Shown in pieces: positions 9,186 through 18,625 of a DNA stretch of 64,000 bases. Location of the stretch: the NCBI GenBank assembly GCA_020249775.1, contig JADCFA010000021.1:186001-250000 (forward strand), written 5' to 3'. The DNA comes from Roseomonas sp. (lineage in GTDB: Bacteria > Pseudomonadota > Alphaproteobacteria > Acetobacterales > Acetobacteraceae). The position numbers were made by a program, and so were the translations under genes. Position 1 is the first letter of the stretch; each line of letters starts with the position of its first letter. The notes below the pieces were generated by a model. The model did not search any database. It was not told where the DNA came from and saw only the letters and a program-made list of their open reading frames with translations.

Positions 9186-9833
9186 TTATTCGGGCCGGCG
9201 CAGCGCAATATCGTAAAGCGCCTCACCTTCCAGGCAGAAATAGGCCACTGGCCAGCCGCTGGCGAGGGCGAATTCACAAACCGCCTGATGCACGCCAAGC
9301 ACGCCAAAGCCAGGCCGGATGATGCGCGCGAAATCATTGAAAATCAGCAAGCCGCCCGGCTTCACTTTGGGCGCAGCGGCGGCCACATCGGCGCGCACCG
9401 CATCATAGCCATGATCCGCATCCACATAGATCATGTCAAAGCTGGCATCGGTGCAGGATTGCAGGAAAGGAACCGACAACCCCTCATGGCGTTCCACACG
9501 CGGGTCGGCCAGTACATCCGCACGGCAAAGGCTGAAGGTGATATCGGCCAGATGGAGCCGTGCTGGCGCCATGATGTCCAGGATGGCGCGGGCGAAATCG
9601 CCCTTATAGGTGCCGATTTCCGCAACCTCGCCGCCCTTTGGCAGGCGGCGCAGCATTTCAATCCGATCGGTGAGTAGTTGGCAGCCTTCAAGCTGCGCCT
9701 GCGGAATTTGCGGTGCCGAGGGGGGCACCGGCTCCATGGCAAGGCGCGTAAGGCGCAGCGCAGGCTTCAGGCGTTCCGGCAGCAAGCGGCGGATCCCCAG
9801 TTTCAACCGGTAAAGACTTTCCCCAGCCACCAA
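9186..9833 (-). CDS. Class I SAM-dependent methyltransferase
   Basis: A 215-residue protein with the Rossmann SAM-binding motif VAEIGTYKGD (about 70-79) and the downstream acidic motif MIYVDADHGYDAV (about 133-145), typical of the Methyltransf_24 group. These enzymes often methylate sugars or small molecules. The basic N terminus (KLGIRRLLPERLKP) is not a convincing signal peptide. The substrate is unknown. A second protein of the same group, with a different GC content, lies at 17915-18625. The preceding 360 bases hold no clear gene. Confidence 0.85.
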   Translation of the reverse strand: MVAGESLYRLKLGIRRLLPERLKPALRLTRLAMEPVPPSAPQIPQAQLEGCQLLTDRIEMLRRLPKGGEVAEIGTYKGDFARAILDIMAPARLHLADITFSLCRADVLADPRVERHEGLSVPFLQSCTDASFDMIYVDADHGYDAVRADVAAAAPKVKPGGLLIFNDFARIIRPGFGVLGVHQAVCEFALASGWPVAYFCLEGEALYDIALRRPE

Positions 9834-10194
9834 ACCCCCTCGCCGCTAGAGCAAGCCTCTCTGGCATATTCGGCAGCTTCGGTCGAGGCAGTGGCAGCCC
9901 TTCGGGAAGGCCTGCATAGAGAGCGTCTTTCGGGCCTGCCTGCCCGCCCTGGATAAAGGACTTCCTTGAGCAATTTCCGAAATGCCACGCCATGGGTGCG
10001 AGCCTGGCGAGGACTGCGGCCTGCTTTTCAGCAAGGCCGCCGAATACCGGTACTTCCAGCGTGAGCATGGCAGCGATGACGTTGTTGGTGCCTGACACGG
10101 AGATCAGGTTGGCGAAGCGCTGGGCGGCCGCGAGCAAGACCTTAAACGGGCTTGAAGCCAAGCGGCATCGCTTGGCTCCAAAATCCCTAGGCAT
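9834..10194 (-). other. Stretch with an unassigned open frame and a palindrome
   Basis: Between the methyltransferase and the SpoIIAA-like gene, one minus-strand frame is open from an ATG at 10194 and runs into the methyltransferase in a different frame. It begins MPRDFGAKRCRLAS and contains VLLAAAQRFANLISVSGTNN. I cannot assign it to any family, and its 5' end is made by a palindrome (10156-10177). It could be a small lineage-specific gene, a gene remnant, or intergenic DNA that happens to be open. Confidence 0.35.
10154..10179. repeat. Palindrome AGCCAAGCG / CGCTTGGCT
   Basis: A 9-bp perfect stem (10156-10164 with 10169-10177) closes a 4-base GCAT loop, just downstream of the SpoIIAA-like gene stop (10197). 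It shares the GCCAAG core of the repeat at 9073 but lacks the outer helix and the GACCAAACA tail, so it may be a different element or simply a terminator for the upstream minus-strand gene. Confidence 0.55.
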
Positions 10195-10196
10195 TT

Positions 10197-10574
10197 TCAG
10201 CCTTTGGCGTCGCCGCGCAGCCAGGCCAGCGCCGCGTTCTTTTCATTCCAATGAAAGCGCAGCGCTGCCGGCGGCAGGGCGAAATCAATGAGCTTGGCGA
10301 CGATATTGGCGACATCGCTGTCGGTGACGAAGGCCACGCGGTCAATCCGCCCGGCATGGATGCGGATAAAATCCTTATGGGCCAACATGGTCGCCAAGCC
10401 GTCCCAGCCTGGCAGCGCGCGGGTATCAATCATCAGCCCCTTCAGCCGGCCCGCTTTTTCCAGATAGGGATCAAGCAGCCCTGACAGCTCAGCCAGATCG
10501 GCTTTGCTGAGTGCTGCCACGGGCTCGATCACGAGAACGCCTGTCTCGCGGTCAAGTTGCATCTGCATGGGCAA
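10197..10574 (-). CDS. SpoIIAA-like (STAS fold) protein
   Basis: This 125-residue protein matches the SpoIIAA-like family of bacterial cytosolic proteins with a STAS/CRAL-TRIO-like fold. It shows the pattern ETGVLVIEPVAALSKADL, then LKGLMIDTRALPGW, VAFVTDS and a C-terminal FHWNEKNAALAWL. The function of the family is not established; some members bind hydrophobic ligands. Starts at 10574 and 10568 are both possible. It is monocistronic as far as can be seen. Confidence 0.8.
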   Translation of the reverse strand: MPMQMQLDRETGVLVIEPVAALSKADLAELSGLLDPYLEKAGRLKGLMIDTRALPGWDGLATMLAHKDFIRIHAGRIDRVAFVTDSDVANIVAKLIDFALPPAALRFHWNEKNAALAWLRGDAKG

Positions 10575-10725
10575 TACCTTTCTATCAAGGAATTGAGCGC
10601 TGGCCCGCGGGACATGCGGCGGCGCCAGCGCTTTACGACACCGGGGGCTTCAAATCCGTTTTCTTGCTTAGCCACGGTGACTCAGATCAAAACAGCGTCT
10701 GAATGGCAAAAAAAGCCGCCGGCTC

Positions 10726-11280
10726 TTACCCCACCAACCGCCTGACTGCCGCCACCCATTCCGGCGAATCCCAGGCCGCTTCGCCTTCCAGCCGCGCCAC
10801 TTCGCGCCCTGCGCGGTCAATCAGCACTGTCGTAGGCAGGCCCCGCGCCCCCAAAGCCCGCGCCGCCGCGCCGCGCGGATCAAGCCAAATGGCAAGCTCC
10901 TTCAAGCCAAGGCGCTGATAGAAGGGCTCCACCTGCGCCCGCCCGCCACGATCGGAAGAAAGCGGCAGAACGGTGATGCGCTCCGGCCGCAACATGGCTT
11001 GCAGGCGGTCCAGCGCGGGCATTTCCGCGACGCAGGGCGGGCACCAGGTGGCCCAGAGATTGATGACCAGCCCCTGCCCGACAAAAGCCGCCAGCCCCGT
11101 CTCCTTGCCATCCGCATCGGTGAAAGTAATCGCCGCCGCCGGCGCCGGGCTGGCAGCTTCGCGCAATTTGTCGAGCCCCTTCGCCGCCCACCCTTGCCGC
11201 GACAGTCCGGGCGCGAGTAGGGTCGCGCCAATCAAGGCCGGGGCGCAGAACATCGCGGAACGGCGGTTCAAAATAGGCAC
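10726..11280 (-). CDS. TlpA/ResA-like periplasmic thioredoxin
   Basis: The 184-residue product reduces disulfides on the outer face of the inner membrane, typically for cytochrome c maturation. I choose the GTG at 11280 because GGGAG lies 8 bases upstream and a signal-like N terminus follows (NRRSAM, then a hydrophobic stretch to WAA at 31-33). The active site is WCPPC, with C80 and C83. The cis-Pro motif is GLPTTVLID. Only 18 bases separate this start from the divergent argH start. This gene order beside argH is common in alphaproteobacteria. Confidence 0.9.
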   Translation of the reverse strand: MPILNRRSAMFCAPALIGATLLAPGLSRQGWAAKGLDKLREAASPAPAAAITFTDADGKETGLAAFVGQGLVINLWATWCPPCVAEMPALDRLQAMLRPERITVLPLSSDRGGRAQVEPFYQRLGLKELAIWLDPRGAAARALGARGLPTTVLIDRAGREVARLEGEAAWDSPEWVAAVRRLVG

Positions 11281-11298
11281 GAAAGATACTCCCTTCGC

Positions 11299-12690
11299 AT
11301 GAGCAGCAGCAGCGCGAACCAGCAATGGGGCGGACGTTTCGCCGAAGGCCCCTCGGCCATCATGGCCGCCATCAATGCCTCGATCGGGTTTGATCGAAAA
11401 ATGTGGCGCCAGGATATCCAGGGCAGCCTGGCCCATGCCGCCATGCTGTCCCATGTAGGGATCATCAGCGCAGAAGACGAGGCCGCGATCAGGGACGGCC
11501 TTGGAAAAATCGCGGCGCGCATCGAAGCCGGCGATTTCCCCTTTGATGAGGCGCTTGAGGATATTCACATGAATATCGAAGCGCGGCTGACGGAAACGAT
11601 TGGGGAAGCGGGCAAGCGCCTGCACACTGGCCGTTCACGCAATGACCAGGTGGCCTTGGATGTGCGGCTTTGGGTGCGTGATGCGATTGATGGGCTTTCG
11701 GGGCAGATCAAGGATCTGATGCGCGCCTTGGTCGCGCGTGCGGAAGAACAAGCGGGCAGCGTCATGCCGGGCTTTACGCATTTGCAGCCAGCGCAGCCTG
11801 TGACCTTTGGTCATCACATGCTGGCCTATGTTGAAATGCTGTCGCGTGATTTGTCTCGCCTTGCGGATTGCCGCGCGCGCTTGAATGAAAGCCCGCTGGG
11901 CGCGGCGGCCTTGGCCGGCACGGGCTTTGCGATTGACCGGCACATGACGGCAAAGGCGCTTGGTTTTGATCGGCCCATGCGCAACAGCCTGGATGCCGTG
12001 GCATCGCGCGATTTCGCCGCGGAATTCCTGTTCTGCTGCGCCATGTGCAGCGTGCATCTTTCGCGTCTGGCGGAAGAAATCGTGATCTGGACCAATCCCT
12101 ATTTCGGCTTTGTGAAGCTGTCCGATGCCTTCACCACCGGCAGTTCCATCATGCCGCAAAAGCGCAATCCTGATGCGGCGGAGCTTGTGCGCGGCAAGAC
12201 CGGGCGCGTGATGGGCGCGCTGATGGGCATGCTGACGGTGATGAAGGGCCTGGCGCTCACCTATTTCAAGGATATGCAGGAAGACAAGGAAGGCATTTTT
12301 GATGCCGCCGAAAACCTGACCCTGACGCTGGCCGCTACCGCCGGCATGGTGCGGGATATGAAGCCGCAAAAGGAACGCCTGGCCGCCGCTGCGGGCGCAG
12401 GGTTTTCCACCGCGACCGATCTGGCGGATTGGCTGGTACGCAGCCTGAAAATGCCATTCCGCGATGCGCATCATGTCACGGGCACCTTGGTTGCCAAGGC
12501 GGAAGCCCGCGGTGTTGATCTTGCCGGCCTGACTTTGGCTGAGATGCAGGCGGTGGAACCGCGCATCACTCAGGGCGTGTTTGATGTGCTGACGGTCGAG
12601 GCCTCGGTCCGGTCACGCACTTCCTATGGCGGGACGGCGCCCGCCAATGTCGCCGCCATGGCCGCCGAATGGAAGGCCAAGCTGGCATGA
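11299..12690 (+). CDS. argH: Argininosuccinate lyase
   Basis: Splits argininosuccinate to arginine and fumarate, the last step of arginine synthesis. The 463-residue length is normal. The fumarase/aspartase-superfamily signature [12 protein letters not shown] lies at about 281-292, with the catalytic Ser in its flexible loop. HTGRSRNDQ, the substrate-binding region, is near 111-119. There is no clear Shine-Dalgarno sequence before 11299, and the divergent tlpA start is only 18 bases away, so the promoter must overlap tlpA. The stop overlaps the lptM start as ATGA. Confidence 0.97.
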   Translation: MSSSSANQQWGGRFAEGPSAIMAAINASIGFDRKMWRQDIQGSLAHAAMLSHVGIISAEDEAAIRDGLGKIAARIEAGDFPFDEALEDIHMNIEARLTETIGEAGKRLHTGRSRNDQVALDVRLWVRDAIDGLSGQIKDLMRALVARAEEQAGSVMPGFTHLQPAQPVTFGHHMLAYVEMLSRDLSRLADCRARLNESPLGAAALAGTGFAIDRHMTAKALGFDRPMRNSLDAVASRDFAAEFLFCCAMCSVHLSRLAEEIVIWTNPYFGFVKLSDAFTTGSSIMPQKRNPDAAELVRGKTGRVMGALMGMLTVMKGLALTYFKDMQEDKEGIFDAAENLTLTLAATAGMVRDMKPQKERLAAAAGAGFSTATDLADWLVRSLKMPFRDAHHVTGTLVAKAEARGVDLAGLTLAEMQAVEPRITQGVFDVLTVEASVRSRTSYGGTAPANVAAMAAEWKAKLA

Positions 12691-12824
12691 GATTCAGCGC
12701 GCGGTCCCTATTGCTTTTGCTGGCGGTGGCCTTCCTGGCCACGGCTTGTGGCCGCATGGGGCCAATCCGCCCGCCTGGCCCGGCAGAGGAAGTGACGCAT
12801 CCTCGGCAATACCCAAATCGCTGA
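12687..12824 (+). CDS. lptM: LptM-type small lipoprotein
   Basis: A 45-residue lipoprotein, found by reading across the argH stop. It starts on ATGA overlapping the argH stop codon. It has a short basic N terminus (MRFSARS), a Leu-rich core and the lipobox LATAC with acylated C21. After the Cys comes [11 protein letters not shown], which fits the CGxxGPL.xP pattern of LptM (YifL). In E. coli LptM helps the LptD/LptE LPS translocon mature in the outer membrane. Position between argH and lysA is a known alphaproteobacterial arrangement. Confidence 0.85.
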   Translation: MRFSARSLLLLLAVAFLATACGRMGPIRPPGPAEEVTHPRQYPNR

Positions 12825-12875
12825 TCGGGCGCTTTCCCGCTTGCGATAATCCGCGCGCATCACGACAATAGGGGG

Positions 12876-14219
12876 ATGGCCGCCCCTGCTCCTGCCCTTG
12901 ATATGGGCGCTGACCCCAGCTTTGCCGAATTGCTGGCACAGCGCCCGCACCTCACACGCCATGCCCATGATGGGCTGGTGATGGAAGATGTGCCTTTGGC
13001 CCGTATTGCCGAAGTGGTGGGCACGCCAACTTGGGTCTATTCCGCCGGCACCTTGCGGCGCCGGGCGCGGGCATTGCGTGCTGCCCTGGCCGAGGCCGGG
13101 CTGACCGCCACCGTGCATTTCGCCACCAAGGCCAATGCCAATCTGGCAGTGCAATCGCTACTGGGTCGCGAAGGGCTTGGCGCTGATGTGGTGAGTGAAG
13201 GCGAATTGCGCGGCGCGCGAGCCGCCGGCATTCCCGCCAGCGCGATTGTCTTTTCCGGTGTTGGCAAATCCGAACGCGAAATTCGCCTGGCACTCGCTGA
13301 AGGCATCATGCAAATCAATGCCGAAAGCATTGAAGAAATTGATATGATTTCCGCAATCGCCGCCGGCATGGGACGCACGGCGCCGGTGGCCATTCGCGTC
13401 AATCCCGATGTGGATGCGAAAACCCACGCCAAGATCACCACGGGCCTCAGCGAAAACAAATTCGGTGTGGCTTATGATGATGCGCTGGCGCTTTATGCCC
13501 GCATGGCAAAGCTGCCCGGCATTCGCCCGATTGGTATTGCAACGCATATCGGTAGCCAGATTACCGTCGGCATGAGTGCCTATCGCGCCGCCTATGCGCG
13601 GCTTGCAGAATTGGTGCGCGCCATTCGCGCGCAGGGCTTGCCGATTGAACGGGTGGATTGCGGCGGCGGGCTTGGCATTGCCTATCGCGATGAAATCGCG
13701 CCCGCGCCGGCGGCTTTGGCCGGCGCGATCAAGGCGGAACTCGGCGCGCTTGGCCTGCCGGTCATGCTGGAACCGGGGCGCTGGATTGCCGGGCCGGCGG
13801 GGGTATTGCTCTCACGCGTGATCCTGCAAAAGCAGGGCGCGGCGCGGCGCTTTGTGGTGCTGGATGCGGCGATGAATGATCTGCTGCGCCCGGCCATGTA
13901 TGATTCCTGGCATGGTATTTTGCCGGTCGCGCCAGCGGCTTTGGTCGCACCACTCGCGCCCGCGGATGTGGTTGGTCCCGTCTGCGAAAGCAGCGATTGC
14001 TTCACGCGGGATCGCGCCTTGCCGGATTTGCCGCCGGGCGCCCTGGTCGCGCTGCTGGATGCGGGCGCTTACTGCGCCACCATGTCTTCCACCTATAACG
14101 CGCGCCCCTTGGCGGCCGAGGTTTTGGTGGATGGCGCCCGCTTCGCCGTGGTGCGCGACCGCCAATCCTATGAGGCTTTGCACGCCGGCCAGCGCGTGCC
14201 GGAATGGCTGATGGAATGA
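12876..14219 (+). CDS. lysA: Diaminopimelate decarboxylase
   Basis: PLP enzyme that converts meso-diaminopimelate to lysine. Of the 447 residues, K85 in HFATKANANL is the PLP Schiff-base lysine. The second active-site region, CESSDCF with C375, comes from the partner subunit in the dimer. DCGGGLGI, near 268, binds the PLP phosphate. The start at 12876 has AGGGGG directly against it, so the Met at 12903 is an alternative. It follows lptM by 51 bases, and the downstream gene overlaps its stop. Confidence 0.96.
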   Translation: MAAPAPALDMGADPSFAELLAQRPHLTRHAHDGLVMEDVPLARIAEVVGTPTWVYSAGTLRRRARALRAALAEAGLTATVHFATKANANLAVQSLLGREGLGADVVSEGELRGARAAGIPASAIVFSGVGKSEREIRLALAEGIMQINAESIEEIDMISAIAAGMGRTAPVAIRVNPDVDAKTHAKITTGLSENKFGVAYDDALALYARMAKLPGIRPIGIATHIGSQITVGMSAYRAAYARLAELVRAIRAQGLPIERVDCGGGLGIAYRDEIAPAPAALAGAIKAELGALGLPVMLEPGRWIAGPAGVLLSRVILQKQGAARRFVVLDAAMNDLLRPAMYDSWHGILPVAPAALVAPLAPADVVGPVCESSDCFTRDRALPDLPPGALVALLDAGAYCATMSSTYNARPLAAEVLVDGARFAVVRDRQSYEALHAGQRVPEWLME

Positions 14220-16783
14220 CCCAGTCGCCCGAGAAAGCGCCGCCTGAAAGCCGGGGGCTCGCCGCCTTGGGCTTGAAGCTCGGCCTTTCTCGTTTGGCGT
14301 TGTGGTGGGAAGGCGCTTGGCGGGCGCTTTGGCCGCCGCTTGGCATACTGGGCGCCTTTCTGGCTTTGGCCTTTACCGGGCTACTGCCCGCGCTGCCGCC
14401 CGTGCTGCATCTGCTGATCCTGATCGGCTTCGCCGCCGCGTTCGGTTTTTTTGGCTATCACGCTGCGCTTGGGCTTAGCGCACCGGCAGCGGAGGCAGCA
14501 GCGCGCCGGCTGGAACGCGATTCCAGCTTGGCACATCGCCCACTTGCCGTGCTGGCGGATCGCCCCGCCGGCAATGACCCAGTGGCGCAGGCGCTATGGC
14601 AGGCGCATCGGGAACGGGCGGTGGCAGAGCTTGGGCGGCTTCGCGTGGCGCGGCCCTCACCGGGCTTGGCCGCACGCGACCCGCGTGCCTTGCGCGCTGC
14701 GGTGCTGGTCGCGCTGGTGGCGGGGCTTGGCATGGCGGGGCGGGAAGCGCCGGAACGCTTCCTCGCTGCCCTGATGCCGCCCTTTGCGGAACCGGCTGCC
14801 GCGCCTACGGCCTTGGCGGCGCGGTTCGAAGCCTGGGTGACGCCGCCCGCCTATACCGGCGCGCCGCCGCAATTCCTGAACGCGGCGGGCGGTGCGGTGG
14901 CGGTGCCGACAGGTAGCCGGCTGCATTTGGTGTTCTCAGGCAGCGCCAGCCCGCCGGAAGTGCGGCTGGGTGGCGCTGCCCATGCTTTTGCGCGCATGGA
15001 TGCGCAAAGCCATGCCCTGGAGCTGCCTTTGACCGAAGGTGGCGCTTTGGTGCTGAAGCGCGATGGCCGCGATGTGGCGCAATGGGCGCTGACGCTGACG
15101 CCGGATGCACCGCCGGTGGTCGCCTGGGATCCCTCGCCGGCGCGCGCGGGCCGCGGGCTTGGGCTGCGCCTGCCTTGGAAGGCGGAAGATGATTGGGGGC
15201 TCGTTGCGCTGCGTGTGGAATTGCGGCTGAAGCAAAGGCCCTCAGCCCCGCCGGTGACGCAGGATGTTCCCCTGCCAGGCGGTGCGCCACGCCAGGCGCA
15301 GGGGGCGGCACAGCATGATTTTTCCGCGCATCCCTGGGCCGGGCTGGAAGTGGAAGCGCGGCTTTTCGCGCGCGATGGCGCGGAACAGGAAGGCAAATCC
15401 GAAGGCGCGTTTCTGGTCCTGCCAGAACGGCGCTTCTCCCACCCGGTCGCGCAGCAATTGATCGCACTCAGGCGCGCGCTGTCGCTTGACCCTGGCGCGC
15501 GCGACCCGGCGCGGCGCGAATTGGACCGCATCAGCAATGCGCCCGAAGCCTTCGAACATGATACGGGCATGTTCCTGACGCTGCGCGCGGCTCGGCATCG
15601 GCTGGGGCGGGATCGGCGCGATGAAGCGGTGCCCGAAGTGCAGCAAATCCTTTGGGATGTGGCGGTGGCTTTGGAAGAAGGCCGCACAGACCGCACAGCG
15701 CGGGCTTTGACCCAAGCGCGTGAAGCCCTGCGCGAAGCCTTGGAAGAAGCCCGCCGCGAGGGTGCTGAACGCAGCCCAGAGGAGCGCGCCGAATTGCAGC
15801 GCCGCATTCAGGAATTGCGCGAAGCCATTCGCCGCCACCTGGAAGCTCTTGCTGAGCGTATGCAGCGCGAAAACAATGAAGCGCTTTCCTATGATCCGCA
15901 GCAGCGCGTGTTTGATCGCCGCGAATTGGAACGCCGCACCCGCCGCCTGGAAGAAGCGGCACGCGATGGCCGCCAGGAAGATGCCGAACGCGAAATGGCC
16001 GAGCTTGAGGAAATGCTGCAAGCCCTGGAAGAAGGCCGCACCAGCCGGACCGAGGATCGCCAGCGCCAACAACGTCAACGCGGCCAGCAGCAAATGGGCG
16101 CGCTTCAGGATATGGTGCGGCGGGAAGCGGAGATGCTGGACCGCGCGCATCGCCGCAGCGGTGAACAGGAAAATACGCGCGGTGATCAACGCCGCCCGCA
16201 ACAGCAACAGCAGCGCCCGCAAACCCCCGAAGCGCGTGAGGAAGCCGCCCGCGATGCGCGCACGCAACGTGCACTGCGCCGTGCGCTTGGTGAATTGATG
16301 CAGCAATTCGGCGAATTGACCGGCGATGTGCCGGCGCCGCTTGCTGAGGCGGATCGCGCCATGCGTGATGCGGCAGAGGCTTTGGCTGAAGGCCGAGATC
16401 CGCGCGGCGCACAGCAACAGGCAATCCGCGCATTGACTGAAGGCGGGCGGCAAATGTCGCAGCGCATGCAGCGCCAATTCGGCCCGCCGCAGCCCGGCGA
16501 AGGTGAAGGCGAGGGCGAGGGCCAGGAAATGGCCGGCGACCAGCAGGGCAGCGAAGGCCAGGATCAGCAAAACCAGCTTGGCGAAGGCCGCGATCCTTTG
16601 GGCCGAGACCGGCGCGAAACCGGCGGTTCAGCACAGGATAATGCCGGCGATACTTTGGTGCCGGGCGAAGCGGAACGCCTGCGGTCGCATCAATTGCAGC
16701 AGGAACTCCGCCGCCGCGGCGCGGAACGCGAACGCCCGCCGGTGGAGTTGGAGTATATCGATCGGCTGCTCAGGCGGTTTTGA
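14216..16783 (+). CDS. DUF4175/TIGR02302-family membrane protein
   Basis: The start at 14216 overlaps the lysA stop as ATGA; the ATG at 14204 is in frame too. The product of about 855 residues has two hydrophobic segments near the N terminus (about 40-90) and a third near 165-180. A middle beta-rich region follows, and then a very long Glu/Arg/Gln-rich coiled coil from about 480 onward, with low-complexity tracts (QQQQQ near 660, GEGEGEGEG near 765-773). This is the layout of the TIGR02302 family, usually beside lysA in alphaproteobacteria. Its molecular function is unknown; an envelope-spanning structural role is inferred. Confidence 0.85.
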   Translation: MTQSPEKAPPESRGLAALGLKLGLSRLALWWEGAWRALWPPLGILGAFLALAFTGLLPALPPVLHLLILIGFAAAFGFFGYHAALGLSAPAAEAAARRLERDSSLAHRPLAVLADRPAGNDPVAQALWQAHRERAVAELGRLRVARPSPGLAARDPRALRAAVLVALVAGLGMAGREAPERFLAALMPPFAEPAAAPTALAARFEAWVTPPAYTGAPPQFLNAAGGAVAVPTGSRLHLVFSGSASPPEVRLGGAAHAFARMDAQSHALELPLTEGGALVLKRDGRDVAQWALTLTPDAPPVVAWDPSPARAGRGLGLRLPWKAEDDWGLVALRVELRLKQRPSAPPVTQDVPLPGGAPRQAQGAAQHDFSAHPWAGLEVEARLFARDGAEQEGKSEGAFLVLPERRFSHPVAQQLIALRRALSLDPGARDPARRELDRISNAPEAFEHDTGMFLTLRAARHRLGRDRRDEAVPEVQQILWDVAVALEEGRTDRTARALTQAREALREALEEARREGAERSPEERAELQRRIQELREAIRRHLEALAERMQRENNEALSYDPQQRVFDRRELERRTRRLEEAARDGRQEDAEREMAELEEMLQALEEGRTSRTEDRQRQQRQRGQQQMGALQDMVRREAEMLDRAHRRSGEQENTRGDQRRPQQQQQRPQTPEAREEAARDARTQRALRRALGELMQQFGELTGDVPAPLAEADRAMRDAAEALAEGRDPRGAQQQAIRALTEGGRQMSQRMQRQFGPPQPGEGEGEGEGQEMAGDQQGSEGQDQQNQLGEGRDPLGRDRRETGGSAQDNAGDTLVPGEAERLRSHQLQQELRRRGAERERPPVELEYIDRLLRRF

Positions 16784-16964
16784 ATAAATTGTCCAAATCT
16801 TCTTCAATCACTTCCGAAACGAGTGACGCTGCTTGGCTAAACGAACGGGTTCGACAAATCATCAAATGGTCTGGATTGTAGAAACATCCATCTCAGCATC
16901 GCTTAAGAATTTTTCTGCCCTTCACGGTTTGGTTCTCCTGAAATATTGATTGGCTTCAACCGCC
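16784..16964. other. Left edge of the AT-rich islet, no gene seen
   Basis: Composition drops abruptly right after the DUF4175 stop, starting with ATAAATTGTCC. No reading frame, hairpin with T run, inverted terminal repeat or tRNA gene was recognised that would mark an integration site. Confidence 0.4.
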
Positions 16965-17906
16965 TCAATCTTTCAATCTTCCTTCAGACAGGGCGGGTTC
17001 GACCATCCTAGCCGTCGTCAGCCAACTCACAATGAAATCATACAAGGAGCAAGATGTCACATGGCCGCCTTCGTGGAGGATTTTATGTAATCTAGGCAGA
17101 TTATAGTAAGGTATTGAAGGCGCCAGATGATGCTCGGCATGATAATTCATGTTCGCGTAGAGAAAGCCAATGAGTTTTGGTAGTATGACGGTCCTACTAT
17201 GCGCAAGCGGGCCATCCGATTTGAAGGCGTCTAGATTGTGGTGTTGGGCCTTTGCCAAAACTTTGTTGAGTAAGGTCCCCGAGAAAGGGCTTAGAAAGAC
17301 GATCGTGGTTATAAGCAAACTGTCCGACAAAGCATAAACCGAAAGCAAAAATAGCGCGTTTATGAGGAGAATCGATCTTGCGCTAGAAACGATGCTTTTA
17401 TCCTGAATTTTTGTTAGGTTCGGGAAATAGCCGACGGTATTTAGAGCTGCGTATAAAACTCTTCGCTTCATGAGCCTGAAATCGATTGATGCATACGCCA
17501 CTAGGTTAATCCAAGACCAGGATTGTTCAGAATGGGCTTCAAAGTCGTCCTGGGCAAAGGTATTCTTGTGATGGTACAAATGCGATCTTTCGAAAAAGGC
17601 GCCGTTGCTCCAGGTAACCGCGGAGCAAAACACAAAAAGCCAGGCATTCAGCTTTTTGTTTGAGAACACCTTCTTGTGGAAGGCTTCGTGGCCCAGGCCC
17701 GCGTAACCCCAAAAGGACAGTTGGAGAGCGAATAAATACCAAACAATTATTGATAAGAAGGGATGAGTAGGAAAACTAGCGATGATGGCGGCCAATAAGC
17801 CCACAAAAAGGGAAAGCCTGACCAGTAGATCAATACCTGCCCTTAAGTCATTGGGACGACTCAGCTCGTGAAATTCCGAACTTCCTATGTATTTGGCAAT
17901 TGTCAT
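16965..17906 (-). CDS. Fatty acid desaturase family membrane protein
   Basis: A 313-residue integral-membrane di-iron enzyme with the three His boxes of the family: GHEAFHK (HX3H, about residue 72-76), HLYHHKN (HX2HH, near 109-113) and NYHAEHH (HX2HH, near 258-262). Four or more hydrophobic segments surround them. The substrate may be an acyl chain, a carotenoid or another lipid. Base composition and codon use (many A/T third positions) differ sharply from the flanks. It lies 8 bases downstream of the methyltransferase and is probably cotranscribed with it. Confidence 0.88.
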   Translation of the reverse strand: MTIAKYIGSSEFHELSRPNDLRAGIDLLVRLSLFVGLLAAIIASFPTHPFLSIIVWYLFALQLSFWGYAGLGHEAFHKKVFSNKKLNAWLFVFCSAVTWSNGAFFERSHLYHHKNTFAQDDFEAHSEQSWSWINLVAYASIDFRLMKRRVLYAALNTVGYFPNLTKIQDKSIVSSARSILLINALFLLSVYALSDSLLITTIVFLSPFSGTLLNKVLAKAQHHNLDAFKSDGPLAHSRTVILPKLIGFLYANMNYHAEHHLAPSIPYYNLPRLHKILHEGGHVTSCSLYDFIVSWLTTARMVEPALSEGRLKD

Positions 17907-17914
17907 GTGCGCGC

Positions 17915-18625
17915 CTAACCCTGATATCCGATAAGCTCAAAAGCACATAAAGAACCAAGAACATGAAAGATCTTTCGGCCAGTTTCGGCAGCGAGGAACG
18001 TTGTGACGTCTCCATGAATCTTTGACTCATAATCGTGCCAAATGATCACGCCTCGCTTCACAATACCACGCGCATTCAGGGTATCTTGACTTATCGTTTG
18101 CATGTCATGGCCGCCATCTATGAACACGAATTCCGACGAACCAAATTCGCGGCAAAAATCCATCTTAGTAGAATCCTTCTTGATTAGGAAGATTCTTTGC
18201 CTTTCAGATTCCGATAATTCACGAAGATATTTCTCGCCTTCAATATATTGCTTACTGCGAAGAAAATTGTCGTTGTCTTTATCGTTTTGATAGATTTTCT
18301 GCTTATCGAATTGCCACGAATTATTCTCGGCGTCTCTTGGTAAGTCGATCGAAAAAATACTCGCATTTGTAACATTCATTGCCAATAGCGCTGTGGTATA
18401 TCCCAAATAAGTTCCGATTTCTACGATTTTCGATGGCCGCACCAATTCCGCCAGGGCAAGAATTACGATTTGATCAACCAACGTAATGCTCCCAATTTCA
18501 ACCGGGGGAAACAGCGTCGTATATCGTGACGATGTGGTTATCATATTACGTTGCTCTAACAGAGCTTTGAGCTTTATGGCATTAACGCCATCAATTGTTT
18601 CCCTGAAAAATCCTTCAAACATCAC
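17915..18625 (-). CDS. Class I SAM-dependent methyltransferase, AT-rich gene
   Basis: This 236-residue protein has the SAM motif IVEIGTYLGYTTALLAMN (about 69-86), then FVFIDGGHDMQTISQD (near 168-183) and an IIWHDYESK segment. These place it in the Methyltransf_24/CmcI-like group acting on small molecules or sugars. The gene is AT-rich: the 60 bases from 18241 contain only 18 G or C, whereas neighbouring operons run near two thirds. It is the first gene of a two-gene unit with the desaturase. Acquisition by transfer is inferred from composition; no mobile-element gene is attached. Confidence 0.85.
   Translation of the reverse strand: MMFEGFFRETIDGVNAIKLKALLEQRNMITTSSRYTTLFPPVEIGSITLVDQIVILALAELVRPSKIVEIGTYLGYTTALLAMNVTNASIFSIDLPRDAENNSWQFDKQKIYQNDKDNDNFLRSKQYIEGEKYLRELSESERQRIFLIKKDSTKMDFCREFGSSEFVFIDGGHDMQTISQDTLNARGIVKRGVIIWHDYESKIHGDVTTFLAAETGRKIFHVLGSLCAFELIGYQG

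Noticed and set aside
10191..10215. GCATTTTCA...TTTGGCGTC, similar to the repeat at 9073
   Set aside because: It lacks the helix arms and lies within the 3' coding end of the SpoIIAA-like gene; probably chance.
15242..16570. A long minus-strand open frame opposite the DUF4175 gene
   Set aside because: The plus-strand protein matches a known family and carries the coiled-coil repeats; the antisense reading is Leu/Ala-rich shadow sequence.
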